Shown here: piece after piece, positions 49,444-57,168 of the stretch | Layout: the number at the start of each line of letters is the position of its first letter | Position numbering within the stretch: the first letter of the stretch is position 1 | Program-made: the position numbers and the translations under genes | The notes under the pieces: model-generated | Database searches by the model: none | Told to the model about the DNA's origin: nothing | What the model saw: only the letters and a program-made list of their open reading frames with translations | Assembly: GCF_039542055.1 (NCBI RefSeq) | Contig: NZ_BAABHK010000020.1 | Span: forward strand, 120,240-184,239 | Direction of reading: 5' to 3' | DNA from: Actinoallomurus vinaceus | GTDB taxonomy: Bacteria; Actinomycetota; Actinomycetes; Streptosporangiales; Streptosporangiaceae | Length of the DNA: 64,000 nt

Positions 49444-50472
49444 ATGCTGAAGGGCATCGACGTCTCCAGCTATCAGGGCACGGTCGACTGGGAAGCGTGG
49501 AGGCGCAAGGGCCTGGCGTTCGCCGTCGCGAAGGCCACCGAGGGCCGTACGATCCGGGACTCGACGTTCGCCCGCAATTGGAATGAACTGCGGCGGGTCG
49601 GCCTGGTCCGCGGCGCCTACCATTTCGCGCACCCGGGCAACGACGCGAAGGCCGAGGCGGACTTCTTCCTCAGCACCGTACGGGCGCGGGGGCTGGAGAC
49701 CGGCGACCTCGTGGTGCTGGACCTCGAGCGGACCGACGGGAGGTCCGCCGCGTACGTCTCCTCGTGGGCGCGAACGTGGTGCTCGCGGGTGGCGAAGGCG
49801 GTCGGCTGCGACCCCATCGTCTACACGTTCTTGTCCTTCGCCCAGGCGGGGAACTGCGCCGGGCTCGGCGGCCACCCCCTGTGGATCGCCGACCCGTCCC
49901 GTACGGCCGGCGAACCGCGAGTCCCGGCGCCGTGGAAGCACTGGCTGCTGCACCAGTACGACGTCGAGCCGATCGACGCCGATGTGGCGAACGTCTCCAC
50001 GGCCGCCGGGCTTCGCGCGTACGGGATCGGCGGGCGGGACGACACGGCCGTCGTGGTCAGTCTCGGAGCGGGCCGGGACCAGAACGTCGCACCCGGGGCG
50101 ACGGAATCGATCGAGTGGCACACCGAGTACACCGACCGGCACGGCGTGCACGCCGCTGACGACTCCTCGGTGATCGTCGACAGGTCCTACTGGGTCGTGG
50201 GGGACGCCCTCGTACGGGTGTCCGGGCTGCGTCCCGACGATCCGGTGGACATCATGTGGACACGGATGACCCGGGACGGCACCGCGGTGAAGGATGACGC
50301 GTGGCGGGTGACGTACCGCGCCGACCCGACGGGCGGCCTCACGGTCTCGCACTCGGGTCAGGTGGGGATCGCCGATGACGTGCGGTTCCGTCTCCGTGTC
50401 CACAATCCGAACCCGGTGCCCATCACGGTGTCCGGGTCGACGACGGCCCGCCTCACCCTCCTGGCGTACTGA
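49444..50472 (+). CDS. GH25 lysozyme (muramidase)
   Basis: A 342-residue protein. Residues 1-205 form the GH25 catalytic barrel: LKGIDVSSYQGTVDWEAWRR with the conserved Asp, FAVAKATEGRTIRDSTFARN, GAYHFAHPGNDAKAEADFFL, LVVLDLERTDGR with the catalytic Glu, and WLLHQYD. It cleaves peptidoglycan beta-1,4 bonds. The C-terminal 130 residues are a beta-sandwich-like domain without a named family. No signal peptide is visible from ATG 49444, which has GGAGGAG upstream. So export may be non-classical, or it may act in lysis. Confidence 0.88.
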   Translation: MLKGIDVSSYQGTVDWEAWRRKGLAFAVAKATEGRTIRDSTFARNWNELRRVGLVRGAYHFAHPGNDAKAEADFFLSTVRARGLETGDLVVLDLERTDGRSAAYVSSWARTWCSRVAKAVGCDPIVYTFLSFAQAGNCAGLGGHPLWIADPSRTAGEPRVPAPWKHWLLHQYDVEPIDADVANVSTAAGLRAYGIGGRDDTAVVVSLGAGRDQNVAPGATESIEWHTEYTDRHGVHAADDSSVIVDRSYWVVGDALVRVSGLRPDDPVDIMWTRMTRDGTAVKDDAWRVTYRADPTGGLTVSHSGQVGIADDVRFRLRVHNPNPVPITVSGSTTARLTLLAY

Positions 50473-50495
50473 GCGACGGCCGGTTCTCCACTGCC

Positions 50496-50602
50496 TGTGG
50501 AAAACCGGCTGGCTCATCGCCCGGCGTGCCTGGTTTCTCGCCAGATGTCCGTCAGGTTGTCCACAGCCCCTGTGGACAACCTGACGATGATCCTGTGGAT
50601 GA
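50496..50602. promoter_or_regulatory. DnaA-box-like cluster with 17-bp hairpin
   Basis: TTGTCCACA (50557-50565) and its inverted copy TGTGGACAA (50571-50579) match the high-GC DnaA box exactly. TGTGGAAAA (50496-50504) and TGTGGATGA (50594-50602) are one- or two-mismatch boxes. The two perfect boxes lie within an inverted repeat of 17-bp arms (50550-50566 / 50570-50586, 3-nt loop), which could also terminate the GH25 transcript. Confidence 0.55.
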
Positions 50603-50624
50603 TCATCGCGAGTAGTGTCAGCGC

Positions 50625-51188
50625 ATGCACGTCGACAGGTCCCTGGCGTGGGTCACCGTGCGAACCCCTCTTCCCACGGGGGACCTGCGGGTCCTCATGA
50701 CGGACCGGGGAGTGGTGGCGGCCGCCTACACCCCCGAGGGAGCCGCCGGGCTTCCCGCCGGACCGGAGATCCGGAACCCGTCCGATGACCGCCGGGCCGC
50801 GGCCGTGGTGAGCCGGATCGCCGAGTACTTCGCCGGCCGGCGCCGGGAACTCGACCTGCCGATCGACTGGCGGTCGACCTCGGGGATCCAGGCGGCCGTG
50901 CTACGGACGCTCCAGCAGACGGTCGGCTACGGCGAGACCATCACGTACGGGGCGCTCGCCGAGCGCAGCGGCGTGTTCGAGGAGGAGTCGGCCGAGCCGG
51001 GATACGCCGCCCGTACGGTCGGCACGATCATGTCGACCAACCCGGTCTCGCTGCTCGTGCCCTGCCACCGGGTCGTCGCCGCCGACGGGCTCGGCGGGTT
51101 CGGCTCGGTCGGTCTCGACGTCAAGCGCTGGCTGCTGACGTTGGAAGGCGTCCTTCCGCCCACCCTCGACTGGACGGGGCCGGGCTGA
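50625..51188 (+). CDS. ogt: Methylated-DNA-protein-cysteine methyltransferase
   Basis: A 187-residue DNA repair enzyme that removes O6-alkyl groups from guanine in a suicide reaction. The N-terminal domain is followed by the MGMT domain: STSGIQAAVLRTLQQTVGYG, ETITYGALAERSG, ARTVGTIMSTNPVSLLVPCH, with the acceptor Cys147 in PCHRV and the closing VAADGLGGFGSVGLDVKRWL. The length and domain order fit Ogt/MGMT. Confidence 0.93.
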   Translation: MHVDRSLAWVTVRTPLPTGDLRVLMTDRGVVAAAYTPEGAAGLPAGPEIRNPSDDRRAAAVVSRIAEYFAGRRRELDLPIDWRSTSGIQAAVLRTLQQTVGYGETITYGALAERSGVFEEESAEPGYAARTVGTIMSTNPVSLLVPCHRVVAADGLGGFGSVGLDVKRWLLTLEGVLPPTLDWTGPG

Positions 51189-51454
51189 CACGGCTCCCCC
51201 GACCGCCGTACGGGACACGGCTTCCCTGCCACCCCGTACGGGACGCGGCCCGTACGGCGTCTCGTCGGCGAGCCGTTCGCCAGGGCTGGGCGGCACCGCG
51301 CCCGAAACGCTGACACGGCTCGCAAAACTCCGCAAATGGAGTTTGTTAGCCATTTCCCTCACATACCGCCATTTTGACTTCACTTACCGCTCGCTCCGGC
51401 GTGGCTCGGGGGAGGGACTCTCGCGCGTGGGAAGCCCCAGAGAGGAGATTGCCT

Positions 51455-52084
51455 GTGAAACGCGCGATCGCCGTCACCGCCCTCCTGCCCACTCTGCCCC
51501 TGCTGACCGTCGTCCTCGCCACCCCCGCCTCCGCCGCACCGCCACCGCCTCCGAGCACCGCGACCGCCAAGAAGGAACTCGCCAAGCTGAAGGTCCGGCG
51601 AGAAGGCTCGCTGTCCGGGTACAGCCGCGCGAAGTTCCCCCAGTGGATCGACCAGGGCCACAACTGCAACACCCGCGAGATCGTGCTGAAGCGCGACGGC
51701 GCGAAGGTTCGCGTCGGCTCCGACTGCTACCCGACCAAAGGCCGCTGGTACAGCCCGTACGACGGGAAGTACCTCACGAATCCCCACAAGGTCGACATCG
51801 AGCACCTCGTGGCGCTCGCGGAGGCCTGGCGCTCCGGAGCGCGGTCCTGGAGCACCGCGAAGCGCCGCGCCTTCGCCAACGACCTGAGGCACCCGGAGCT
51901 GTGGACCGCCGACGACCCGATCAACCGGCAGAAGGGCGGCAAGGACCCGGCGCGTTGGCTGCCGCCTCGCCGCGCCTTCCGTTGCACGTACATCCGGGCC
52001 TACGTCAGCGTCAAGTACGTCTGGGGCCTGTCCGTGGACTCGGCCGAGAAGAGGGCGATCAGCGCGGTCCTCAAGCACTGCTGA
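51455..52084 (+). CDS. Secreted HNH nuclease (GmrSD-C/DUF1524-like)
   Basis: A 209-residue exported protein with signal MKRAIAVTALLPTLPLLTVV and cleavage after ASA. The mature part carries GYSRAKFPQWIDQGHNCNTR and the HNH/DUF1524 motif VDIEHLVALAEAWRSGA, then FANDLRHPELWTADDPINRQ and KGGKDPARWLPPRRAFRC, typical of actinobacterial extracellular nucleases. GTG 51455 has AGGAGA upstream and is chosen over the longer frame from 51374. Confidence 0.88.
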   Translation: MKRAIAVTALLPTLPLLTVVLATPASAAPPPPPSTATAKKELAKLKVRREGSLSGYSRAKFPQWIDQGHNCNTREIVLKRDGAKVRVGSDCYPTKGRWYSPYDGKYLTNPHKVDIEHLVALAEAWRSGARSWSTAKRRAFANDLRHPELWTADDPINRQKGGKDPARWLPPRRAFRCTYIRAYVSVKYVWGLSVDSAEKRAISAVLKHC

Positions 52085-52152
52085 CCTTAGGACGGTCCTC
52101 GAGCACCGCCGAGGGCTCGGGCCGCCCGCTCTCCTCAGGGCGGGCGGTCCGC

Positions 52153-53133
52153 TCAGGGCACGAGCACCACCTTGCCGACGGTGGCGCGCGTCTCCAGTGC
52201 CCGATGCGCCGCCGGAGCGTCCTTCAAGGGGAACGTCTGTACGGCGGGCACCAGACGCCCCTCCGCGGCCTCCGCGAGCGCCCTCTCCTGAAGGCCGCGC
52301 AGACCGCCCGGGCGGCGGAGGATCCCCGGGCCGAGCGCGACGGAGGCCGACAGGCTGCGCTTGAACAGATCGGCCGCGGTGAACCGGATCGGTTCGCCCG
52401 CGGACCAGCCGAAGAGGACCAGTCGCCCGCCGGGCGCCAGCAGGTCGAACGCGGCCTGCCCCGCCTCGCCGCCGACGCCGTCCAGCACCAGGGTGACCCC
52501 GCGGTCGCCCAGCGACTCCCGGATCCGGTCGGTCCAGTCCGGCGCCGTGTAGTCGGCCGCGATCGTCGCCCCCGACTCCCGTACCCGTGCGACCTTGGCG
52601 TCACCGCCGGCGACGCCGACGACCGTGGCGCCGGTGTTCCGCGCGGCCTGGACGAGCAGCGTGCCGATCCCCCCGGCGGCCGCCGTCACCAGCACGACGT
52701 CGTCCGGCGTCGGCTGCGCGACGTCGAGGATGCCGATCGTCATCCGGCCGGTCCCGACCATCGCGACGGCGGCGCCGTAGTCGAGCTCGTCGGGGAGGGG
52801 GTGCAGGTCGGTGACGTTCGCGACGGCACGTTCGGCGTACCCACCGCTCGCCATGCCGAGATGGACCACCACGCGCCGGCCGAGCCAGTTCGGTTCGACA
52901 CCGTCGCCGAGCTCGTCGACGACGCCCGCCACCTCGCGCCCGGGCGTCATCGGCAGCTCCGGGAGCCCGAACGGCCCCCCGTACGAGCCTCTGCGGAGCA
53001 TCGTGTCGACCAGGTGCACCCCGCACGCCCGTACGGTGATGCCGACCTGACCGGCGCCGGGCCGTGGATCGGGGACCTCCTCGTAACTCAGGTTCTCCGG
53101 GGGCCCGAACTCATGCTGACGGATGGCGTGCAC
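52153..53133 (-). CDS. Zinc-free quinone oxidoreductase-like alcohol dehydrogenase
   Basis: A 326-residue medium-chain dehydrogenase/reductase of the QOR group: MHAIRQHEFGPPENLSYEEV, RACGVHLVDTMLRRGSYGGP, LPMTPGREVAGVVDELGDGV, the nucleotide-binding VLVTAAAGGIGTLLVQAARN, and VTLVLDGVGGEAGQAAFDLL. No zinc-binding Cys cluster. It reduces quinones or enones with NADPH. GTG 53133 has GAGGAG upstream. It is divergent from the XdhC-like gene. Confidence 0.9.
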   Translation of the reverse strand: MHAIRQHEFGPPENLSYEEVPDPRPGAGQVGITVRACGVHLVDTMLRRGSYGGPFGLPELPMTPGREVAGVVDELGDGVEPNWLGRRVVVHLGMASGGYAERAVANVTDLHPLPDELDYGAAVAMVGTGRMTIGILDVAQPTPDDVVLVTAAAGGIGTLLVQAARNTGATVVGVAGGDAKVARVRESGATIAADYTAPDWTDRIRESLGDRGVTLVLDGVGGEAGQAAFDLLAPGGRLVLFGWSAGEPIRFTAADLFKRSLSASVALGPGILRRPGGLRGLQERALAEAAEGRLVPAVQTFPLKDAPAAHRALETRATVGKVVLVP

Positions 53134-53242
53134 AGGGTTCTCCTCATTCGGTCGGAACGTGCGCGTCCACCCTGCAACCTCAACCATGATTCAGGTCAAC
53201 GCGCCGCTGCCCGGGCGGGCCGAACGGTGCGAGACTGGCGAC

Positions 53243-53770
53243 ATGGCCGACGACCACGAGCACGACCCCGCCTGCGCCGCCGCGCACGGCCGGGCGCCCG
53301 GCGGAGCGGGCGACCGTACGCTCATCGCGGTGTTCGCCTCTCCCGTGGCCGACTTCCTGGTGCGGTTCGGCGCGGAGCTCGGATTCCGGTGCCTGCTGCT
53401 GGAGCCCGACCCCGAGCGCGCGGCGGTCGTGGCCCCCGACTCCGCCGAGATGGTCACCGCCCCGCCGTCCGGCCTCGACGGTACGGCGGACGTCGTCGTC
53501 ACCGACCACCACCGGCCCGAGCTCGGCCTCGTCCTGCGCGACCTGCTGTCCCGGCGGGTCCGGTGGATCGGCGTGATGGGCAATCCGCGCCATCCCGGTC
53601 CGCACGTCCGCCTGCTCACCGAGCTGGGCGTTCCGGCGGAGGACATCGCCCGCGTGCACCGGCCGGTCGGACTCAACATCGGCTCCCGTACGCCTCCGGA
53701 GATCGCCGTCGCCACGCTCGCCGGGCTCATCGCCGACCACAACGGACGGCCCGGCGGCTTCGCCTTCTGA
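53243..53770 (+). CDS. XdhC-family protein
   Basis: A 175-residue protein equivalent to the C-terminal Rossmann domain of XdhC: VFASPVADFLVRFGAELGFR, VVVTDHHRPELGLVLRDLLS, VRWIGVMGNPRHPGPHVRLL, VHRPVGLNIGSRTPPEIAVA with TLAGLIADHNGRPGG. XdhC proteins load sulfurated molybdenum cofactor into xanthine-dehydrogenase-like enzymes. The N-terminal XdhC/CoxI part is missing and no molybdoenzyme gene is nearby, so its partner is unknown. Confidence 0.85.
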   Translation: MADDHEHDPACAAAHGRAPGGAGDRTLIAVFASPVADFLVRFGAELGFRCLLLEPDPERAAVVAPDSAEMVTAPPSGLDGTADVVVTDHHRPELGLVLRDLLSRRVRWIGVMGNPRHPGPHVRLLTELGVPAEDIARVHRPVGLNIGSRTPPEIAVATLAGLIADHNGRPGGFAF

Positions 53771-53940
53771 CCCTGGCAAGGCCCAGGCGGGGCCGGGATT
53801 TCGCGGGCCGGTTCACGCCCCGAGTTCACGCCCGCACAATTCGTTGTTCGCAGCCGCATGCCCGCTGATCCGGCATCGTGGATGTTTAGCCTGATTCCTA
53901 ATGGTGATGAAGAAGGCGCCATCCCCGAAAGGAGAATGAA

Positions 53941-54114
53941 ATGGGCATCGTGATCGCTGTTCTGATCCTCGCGCTTATCCTCGGCGGCGCCGGTTTCGCC
54001 GTCCACGTCCTCTGGTACATCGCGCTCGCCGTCCTGGTGCTGTGGCTACTGGGCTTCGTACTCCGCGGCTCCGAGGCGGCCGGCGGCCCGCGCCGTCGCT
54101 GGTATCGATGGTGA
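53941..54114 (+). CDS. Small hydrophobic membrane protein (57 aa)
   Basis: ATG 53941 to TGA 54114, with an excellent Shine-Dalgarno (AAAGGAGA). Two hydrophobic helices (IVIAVLILALILGGAGFAVH and LWYIALAVLVLWLLGFVLRG) and a basic RRRWYRW end match the small hydrophobic proteins common in Streptomyces (lmo0937/DUF5670-like). The function is unknown; relatives are often stress-induced. Confidence 0.8.
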   Translation: MGIVIAVLILALILGGAGFAVHVLWYIALAVLVLWLLGFVLRGSEAAGGPRRRWYRW

Positions 54115-54136
54115 CCCCGACCTCGCCATCCTGACC

Positions 54137-54176
54137 TCCGGCGACCGCCGCTCCATCGGAGCGGACGGTCGCCGGA
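54137..54176. terminator. Hairpin terminator after small membrane gene
   Basis: Arms TCCGGCGACCG and CGGTCGCCGGA with a nested CCGCTCC/GGAGCGG stem, ending 60 bp past the small hydrophobic protein stop. Confidence 0.7.
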
Positions 54177-54399
54177 ATACGCGCTGAATAACGAGTTTGC
54201 CGCGCTGAGCGGTACCGGGACCTTGCTTATTTCACGGCTCTGTCAGCTCAATGGAAATAAGCGGTCGGTTGCCTGGAAACGGCGAGCACACCCGTCCCAT
54301 GAGCCTGCCTGACAAGTGCCACGCGACCCTGATGGATGAGACATCCGACGCTCATGAGATAGTCGGCGACGACTGCGTCCCCCAGAGGAAAGCGGTGGC

Positions 54400-55167
54400 A
54401 TGACCGACCTTCCCGTCCAATGGTTCGCGGGCCACGACGGCACCAAGCTCGCCTATCGCGAGCTGGGACACGGCCGGCCCGTGGTGCTGATCCACGGCTA
54501 CTTCTCCACCGCGACGGTCAACTGGATCCGCTACGGCCACGCCGCGGCGATCTCGGCGCGCGGCCATCGCGTGATCATGCCGGACCTACGAGGCCACGGC
54601 GACAGCGACAAGCCGCACGCCCCCTCCGCCTACCCGCCCGACGTGCTGGCCGACGACGGCTTCGCCCTGATCGACCACCTCGGGCTCACCGACTACGACC
54701 TCGGCGGCTATTCGCTGGGCGCCCGGACGACCGTACGGATGCTGGCCCGCGGCGCCACGCCCCGCCGGGCGATCCTGGCGGGGATGGGGCTGGAGGGCAT
54801 CGTCGACACCGGCCAGCGCGGCGACCACTTCCGCCGGATCCTCACCGGCCTCGGCACGTTCGAACGCGGCACGTCGGAGTGGATGGCGGAGGCCTTCCTG
54901 AAAACGGTCGGCGGCGACCCGGTCGCGCTGCTCCACGTCCTCGACACGTTCGTCGACACGCCACGTGAGGAGCTCGGCCGGATCGAGGTGCCGACGCTCG
55001 TCCTCACGGGCGACAAGGACCTCGACAACGGCTCCGCCGAGGCGCTGACCGACGCTCTGGCGAACGCCCGGTGCGCCGTCGTGCCCGGCGACCACATGAG
55101 CGCGGTCACCAAACCGGACCTCGGCACCGCGATCGCCGCCTTCCTCGACGGCTCTTCTCCGGCGTAG
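54400..55167 (+). CDS. Alpha/beta-fold hydrolase
   Basis: A 255-residue soluble hydrolase: oxyanion-loop region GRPVVLIHGYFSTATVNWIR, VIMPDLRGHGDSDKPHAPSA, the nucleophile elbow YDLGGYSLGARTTVRMLARG (Ser in GYSLG), VPTLVLTGDKDLDNGSAEAL with the acidic residue, and the catalytic His in VVPGDHMSAVTK. No signal peptide. Its substrate is unknown. Confidence 0.9.
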   Translation: MTDLPVQWFAGHDGTKLAYRELGHGRPVVLIHGYFSTATVNWIRYGHAAAISARGHRVIMPDLRGHGDSDKPHAPSAYPPDVLADDGFALIDHLGLTDYDLGGYSLGARTTVRMLARGATPRRAILAGMGLEGIVDTGQRGDHFRRILTGLGTFERGTSEWMAEAFLKTVGGDPVALLHVLDTFVDTPREELGRIEVPTLVLTGDKDLDNGSAEALTDALANARCAVVPGDHMSAVTKPDLGTAIAAFLDGSSPA

Positions 55168-55309
55168 GCCGTCGCAGCCGGAACCGGCGGCCCCATCCCA
55201 CCGGCCGGTAAACCGGACGTTACGGCAGAGCGTCTTGATCACCAAAAAGCGGCGTTCCGGACAGTCCCTTTTCGAACGCCGCGCTCGTCGGTTCCCGAGA
55301 GGAAGACGC

Positions 55310-56395
55310 ATGCGAAAGACGCTTGCCGGTGCGGCCACCGCGACCTTGTTGACCGGTGTGTTGGCCGGCGGCCAAGCATATGCCGCCACCTCCCCGTGGA
55401 AGCTCGCCCAGAAGAACGACCTGCCGAACACGAACGCGGTCTCCGCCCTGTCCATCAGCGCCGGCGGGAGCGCATGGGCGGGCGGCTTCCAGTTCGTCAA
55501 CGGCAAGTGGATCCCCCTGGTGCAGCACCTCACCGGTAAAGGATGGACGACCCACTCGGCGCCCCCTGGGGCCACCGGCAGTGTCAGGTCACTCGCCGTC
55601 TCGGCGAGCACGAACGTGTGGGCGTTCACGTCCGGCGACGGCAGCACCCGCGCCGGTCGCTGGGACGGCAAGAAGTGGACGACGACGAGCCTGCCCGGCG
55701 ACTTCCACCCCACCGGCTCCGCCGCCATCAGCCCGTCGAACGTCTGGGCGGTCAGCGGCGGCACCGACGACGGCGACGAGACGGCCTCGAAGTACGCCGA
55801 GCACTGGACCGGCAAGAGCTGGAAGAAGACCGCCGTCCCGGCCGCCGCCAGCGCGGTCGGCGCCTCATCGTCGAAGAACGTCTGGGCCGTCGGCACCTAC
55901 CAGCGGCAGCCGGCCGTGATGCGCTGGAACGGCACCTCCTGGAAACTCGTGAAGACCCCGAAGATCAAGCTCACCGGCTCCCGCGCGCAGGGCGTCCTCA
56001 ACGACGTCCTCGTCCTGTCGCCGAAGAACGTGTGGGCGGTCGGCGGACACGAGCGGTACTGCGGGGAGGACGGTGACAGCATCTGCGCCAAGCCGCTCAT
56101 CATGCACTGGAACGGCCGGACCTGGAGCGTGGCCGTGGACGCGAAGGAGTCCCACTCGTACGCCAAGGTGGCCTCCGACGGATCCGGTGGCCTGTGGCTC
56201 CTCCGTGGCCGCTGGAGCGCGGACCTCGTCCACAAGGTCGGTTCCAAGCTGACCGTCACGAGACCGCCGCAGCCCGCCGGTGCCGACAACGACCTGTCCG
56301 CCCTCGCGGCGCACGGCACGACCGTCTGGGCCGCCGGCGAGGAGGTCGCCCGCGACGCGGGCAAGTCCACCGGAATCTACTTCCGCAACCACTGA
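55310..56395 (+). CDS. Secreted beta-propeller protein
   Basis: A 361-residue exported protein with signal MRKTLAGAATATLLTGVLAG and cleavage near AYA-ATS. The rest is a run of about six blade-like repeats with the recurrent KNVWAVG or SNVWAVS and HWxGxxW pattern (for example PSNVWAVSGGTDDGDETASK, AEHWTGKSWKKTAVPAAASA, KNVWAVGTYQRQPAVMRWNG). It resembles actinomycete extracellular propellers of unknown role. ATG 55310 has GAGAGGAAG upstream. Confidence 0.82.
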   Translation: MRKTLAGAATATLLTGVLAGGQAYAATSPWKLAQKNDLPNTNAVSALSISAGGSAWAGGFQFVNGKWIPLVQHLTGKGWTTHSAPPGATGSVRSLAVSASTNVWAFTSGDGSTRAGRWDGKKWTTTSLPGDFHPTGSAAISPSNVWAVSGGTDDGDETASKYAEHWTGKSWKKTAVPAAASAVGASSSKNVWAVGTYQRQPAVMRWNGTSWKLVKTPKIKLTGSRAQGVLNDVLVLSPKNVWAVGGHERYCGEDGDSICAKPLIMHWNGRTWSVAVDAKESHSYAKVASDGSGGLWLLRGRWSADLVHKVGSKLTVTRPPQPAGADNDLSALAAHGTTVWAAGEEVARDAGKSTGIYFRNH

Positions 56396-56444
56396 CACGA
56401 CCGGTACGGGCCGGCGAACTCCGTTCCCGGCCCGTACCCACCCC

Positions 56445-56993
56445 TTAGGAGCCTTGCCGGATCGCGGCGACGTCGAACTCCAGTGTCACCTTCGGGCTGA
56501 CCATGATTCGGGTCGCGGCGTTCCAGTTCACGCCCCAGTCGTTGCGGTTGATCGTGATGCTTCCCGTGAAGGCGACCCGGAAGTCGCCCTGCGGGTCGTG
56601 CTCTGCACCGGTCAGCTCGAAGTCGACGGTGACCGGCCTGGTCACGCCACGGATGGTCAGGTCGCCGGTGACCTTGAAGCCGCTGTCGCCGAGGACCTGC
56701 ACCGTAGTCGAGCTGAAGGTGAAGGCAGGGTGGTCGTCCACGTCCAGGAACGCGCCGCGTAGCTTGTCGTCGCGCTGCCGGTTGCGGGTCTGGATGCTCC
56801 TCGCCTGGATCGTGAGCCGGGCGCTGGACTTCGACGGGTCGTCGCCGTCCAGGTACGCGCTTCCCTCGAACTCGTCGAACCGCCCGCACACCCGGGTGGC
56901 CATCGAGTGCCGGGCGACGAAGCCGATCCGCGTACGGTCGGTGTCGAGGACGTAGTCGCCGGTCAGTTCGCTGAGCGTGGTCATGGTCGCCAT
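56445..56993 (-). CDS. YceI-family lipid-binding protein
   Basis: A 182-residue single-domain YceI lipocalin-like barrel: TGDYVLDTDRTRIGFVARHS, GRFDEFEGSAYLDGDDPSKS, RQRDDKLRGAFLDVDDHPAF, FKVTGDLTIRGVTRPVTVDF, INRNDWGVNWN. No signal peptide, so it is a cytoplasmic isoprenoid-binding type. ATG 56993 has AGGAGC upstream. It is divergent from an ECF41 sigma gene across a 73-bp palindrome containing an ECF41-type promoter for it (-10 at 57065-57068, -35 at 57085-57091). Confidence 0.92.
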   Translation of the reverse strand: MATMTTLSELTGDYVLDTDRTRIGFVARHSMATRVCGRFDEFEGSAYLDGDDPSKSSARLTIQARSIQTRNRQRDDKLRGAFLDVDDHPAFTFSSTTVQVLGDSGFKVTGDLTIRGVTRPVTVDFELTGAEHDPQGDFRVAFTGSITINRNDWGVNWNAATRIMVSPKVTLEFDVAAIRQGS

Positions 56994-57060
56994 GCTTGGT
57001 CGCTCCTAGGGGATACGGGTGGTTGGTCTTTCGACTGCGAGCCGGTCACTCGTCTCAGCG

Positions 57061-57133
57061 GTACGACGACGCGGCCCCTCGGAATGTGAGGTCGGAGCGC
57101 CGCCTCACGTTCCGAGGGGCTGTCTCGTCGTAC
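57061..57133. promoter_or_regulatory. Divergent pair of ECF41-type promoters forming a palindrome
   Basis: Minus promoter toward yceI: CCTCACA (57091-57085), 16-bp spacer, CGTC (57068-57065). Plus promoter toward the sigma gene: CCTCACG (57103-57109), 16-bp spacer, CGTC (57126-57129). The spacers are also nearly identical, so the region forms an inverted repeat with arms of 18 bp (one mismatch, 57074-57091 / 57103-57120) plus outer arms GTACGACGA / TCGTCGTAC. ECF41 promoters are described as TGTCACA-N16-CGTC. Confidence 0.75.
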
Positions 57134-57168
57134 TGGTGACGACAGATGCGACCAAGGGAGCCGGCGCC

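Noticed and set aside
48969..49457. Membrane protein gene on the minus strand between DLW-39 and GH25
   Set aside because: One hydrophobic stretch and a Pro/Glu-rich tail are present, but no start codon with a ribosome-binding site and the flanking sequence is not protein-like.
50550..50586. Chromosomal origin oriC
   Set aside because: Only four DnaA-box-like sequences and no dnaA/dnaN neighbours or AT-rich unwinding region.
51343..53868. 841-codon plus-strand frame across four genes
   Set aside because: It runs through the nuclease gene in the wrong frame and through the antisense of the oxidoreductase; composition is not protein-like.
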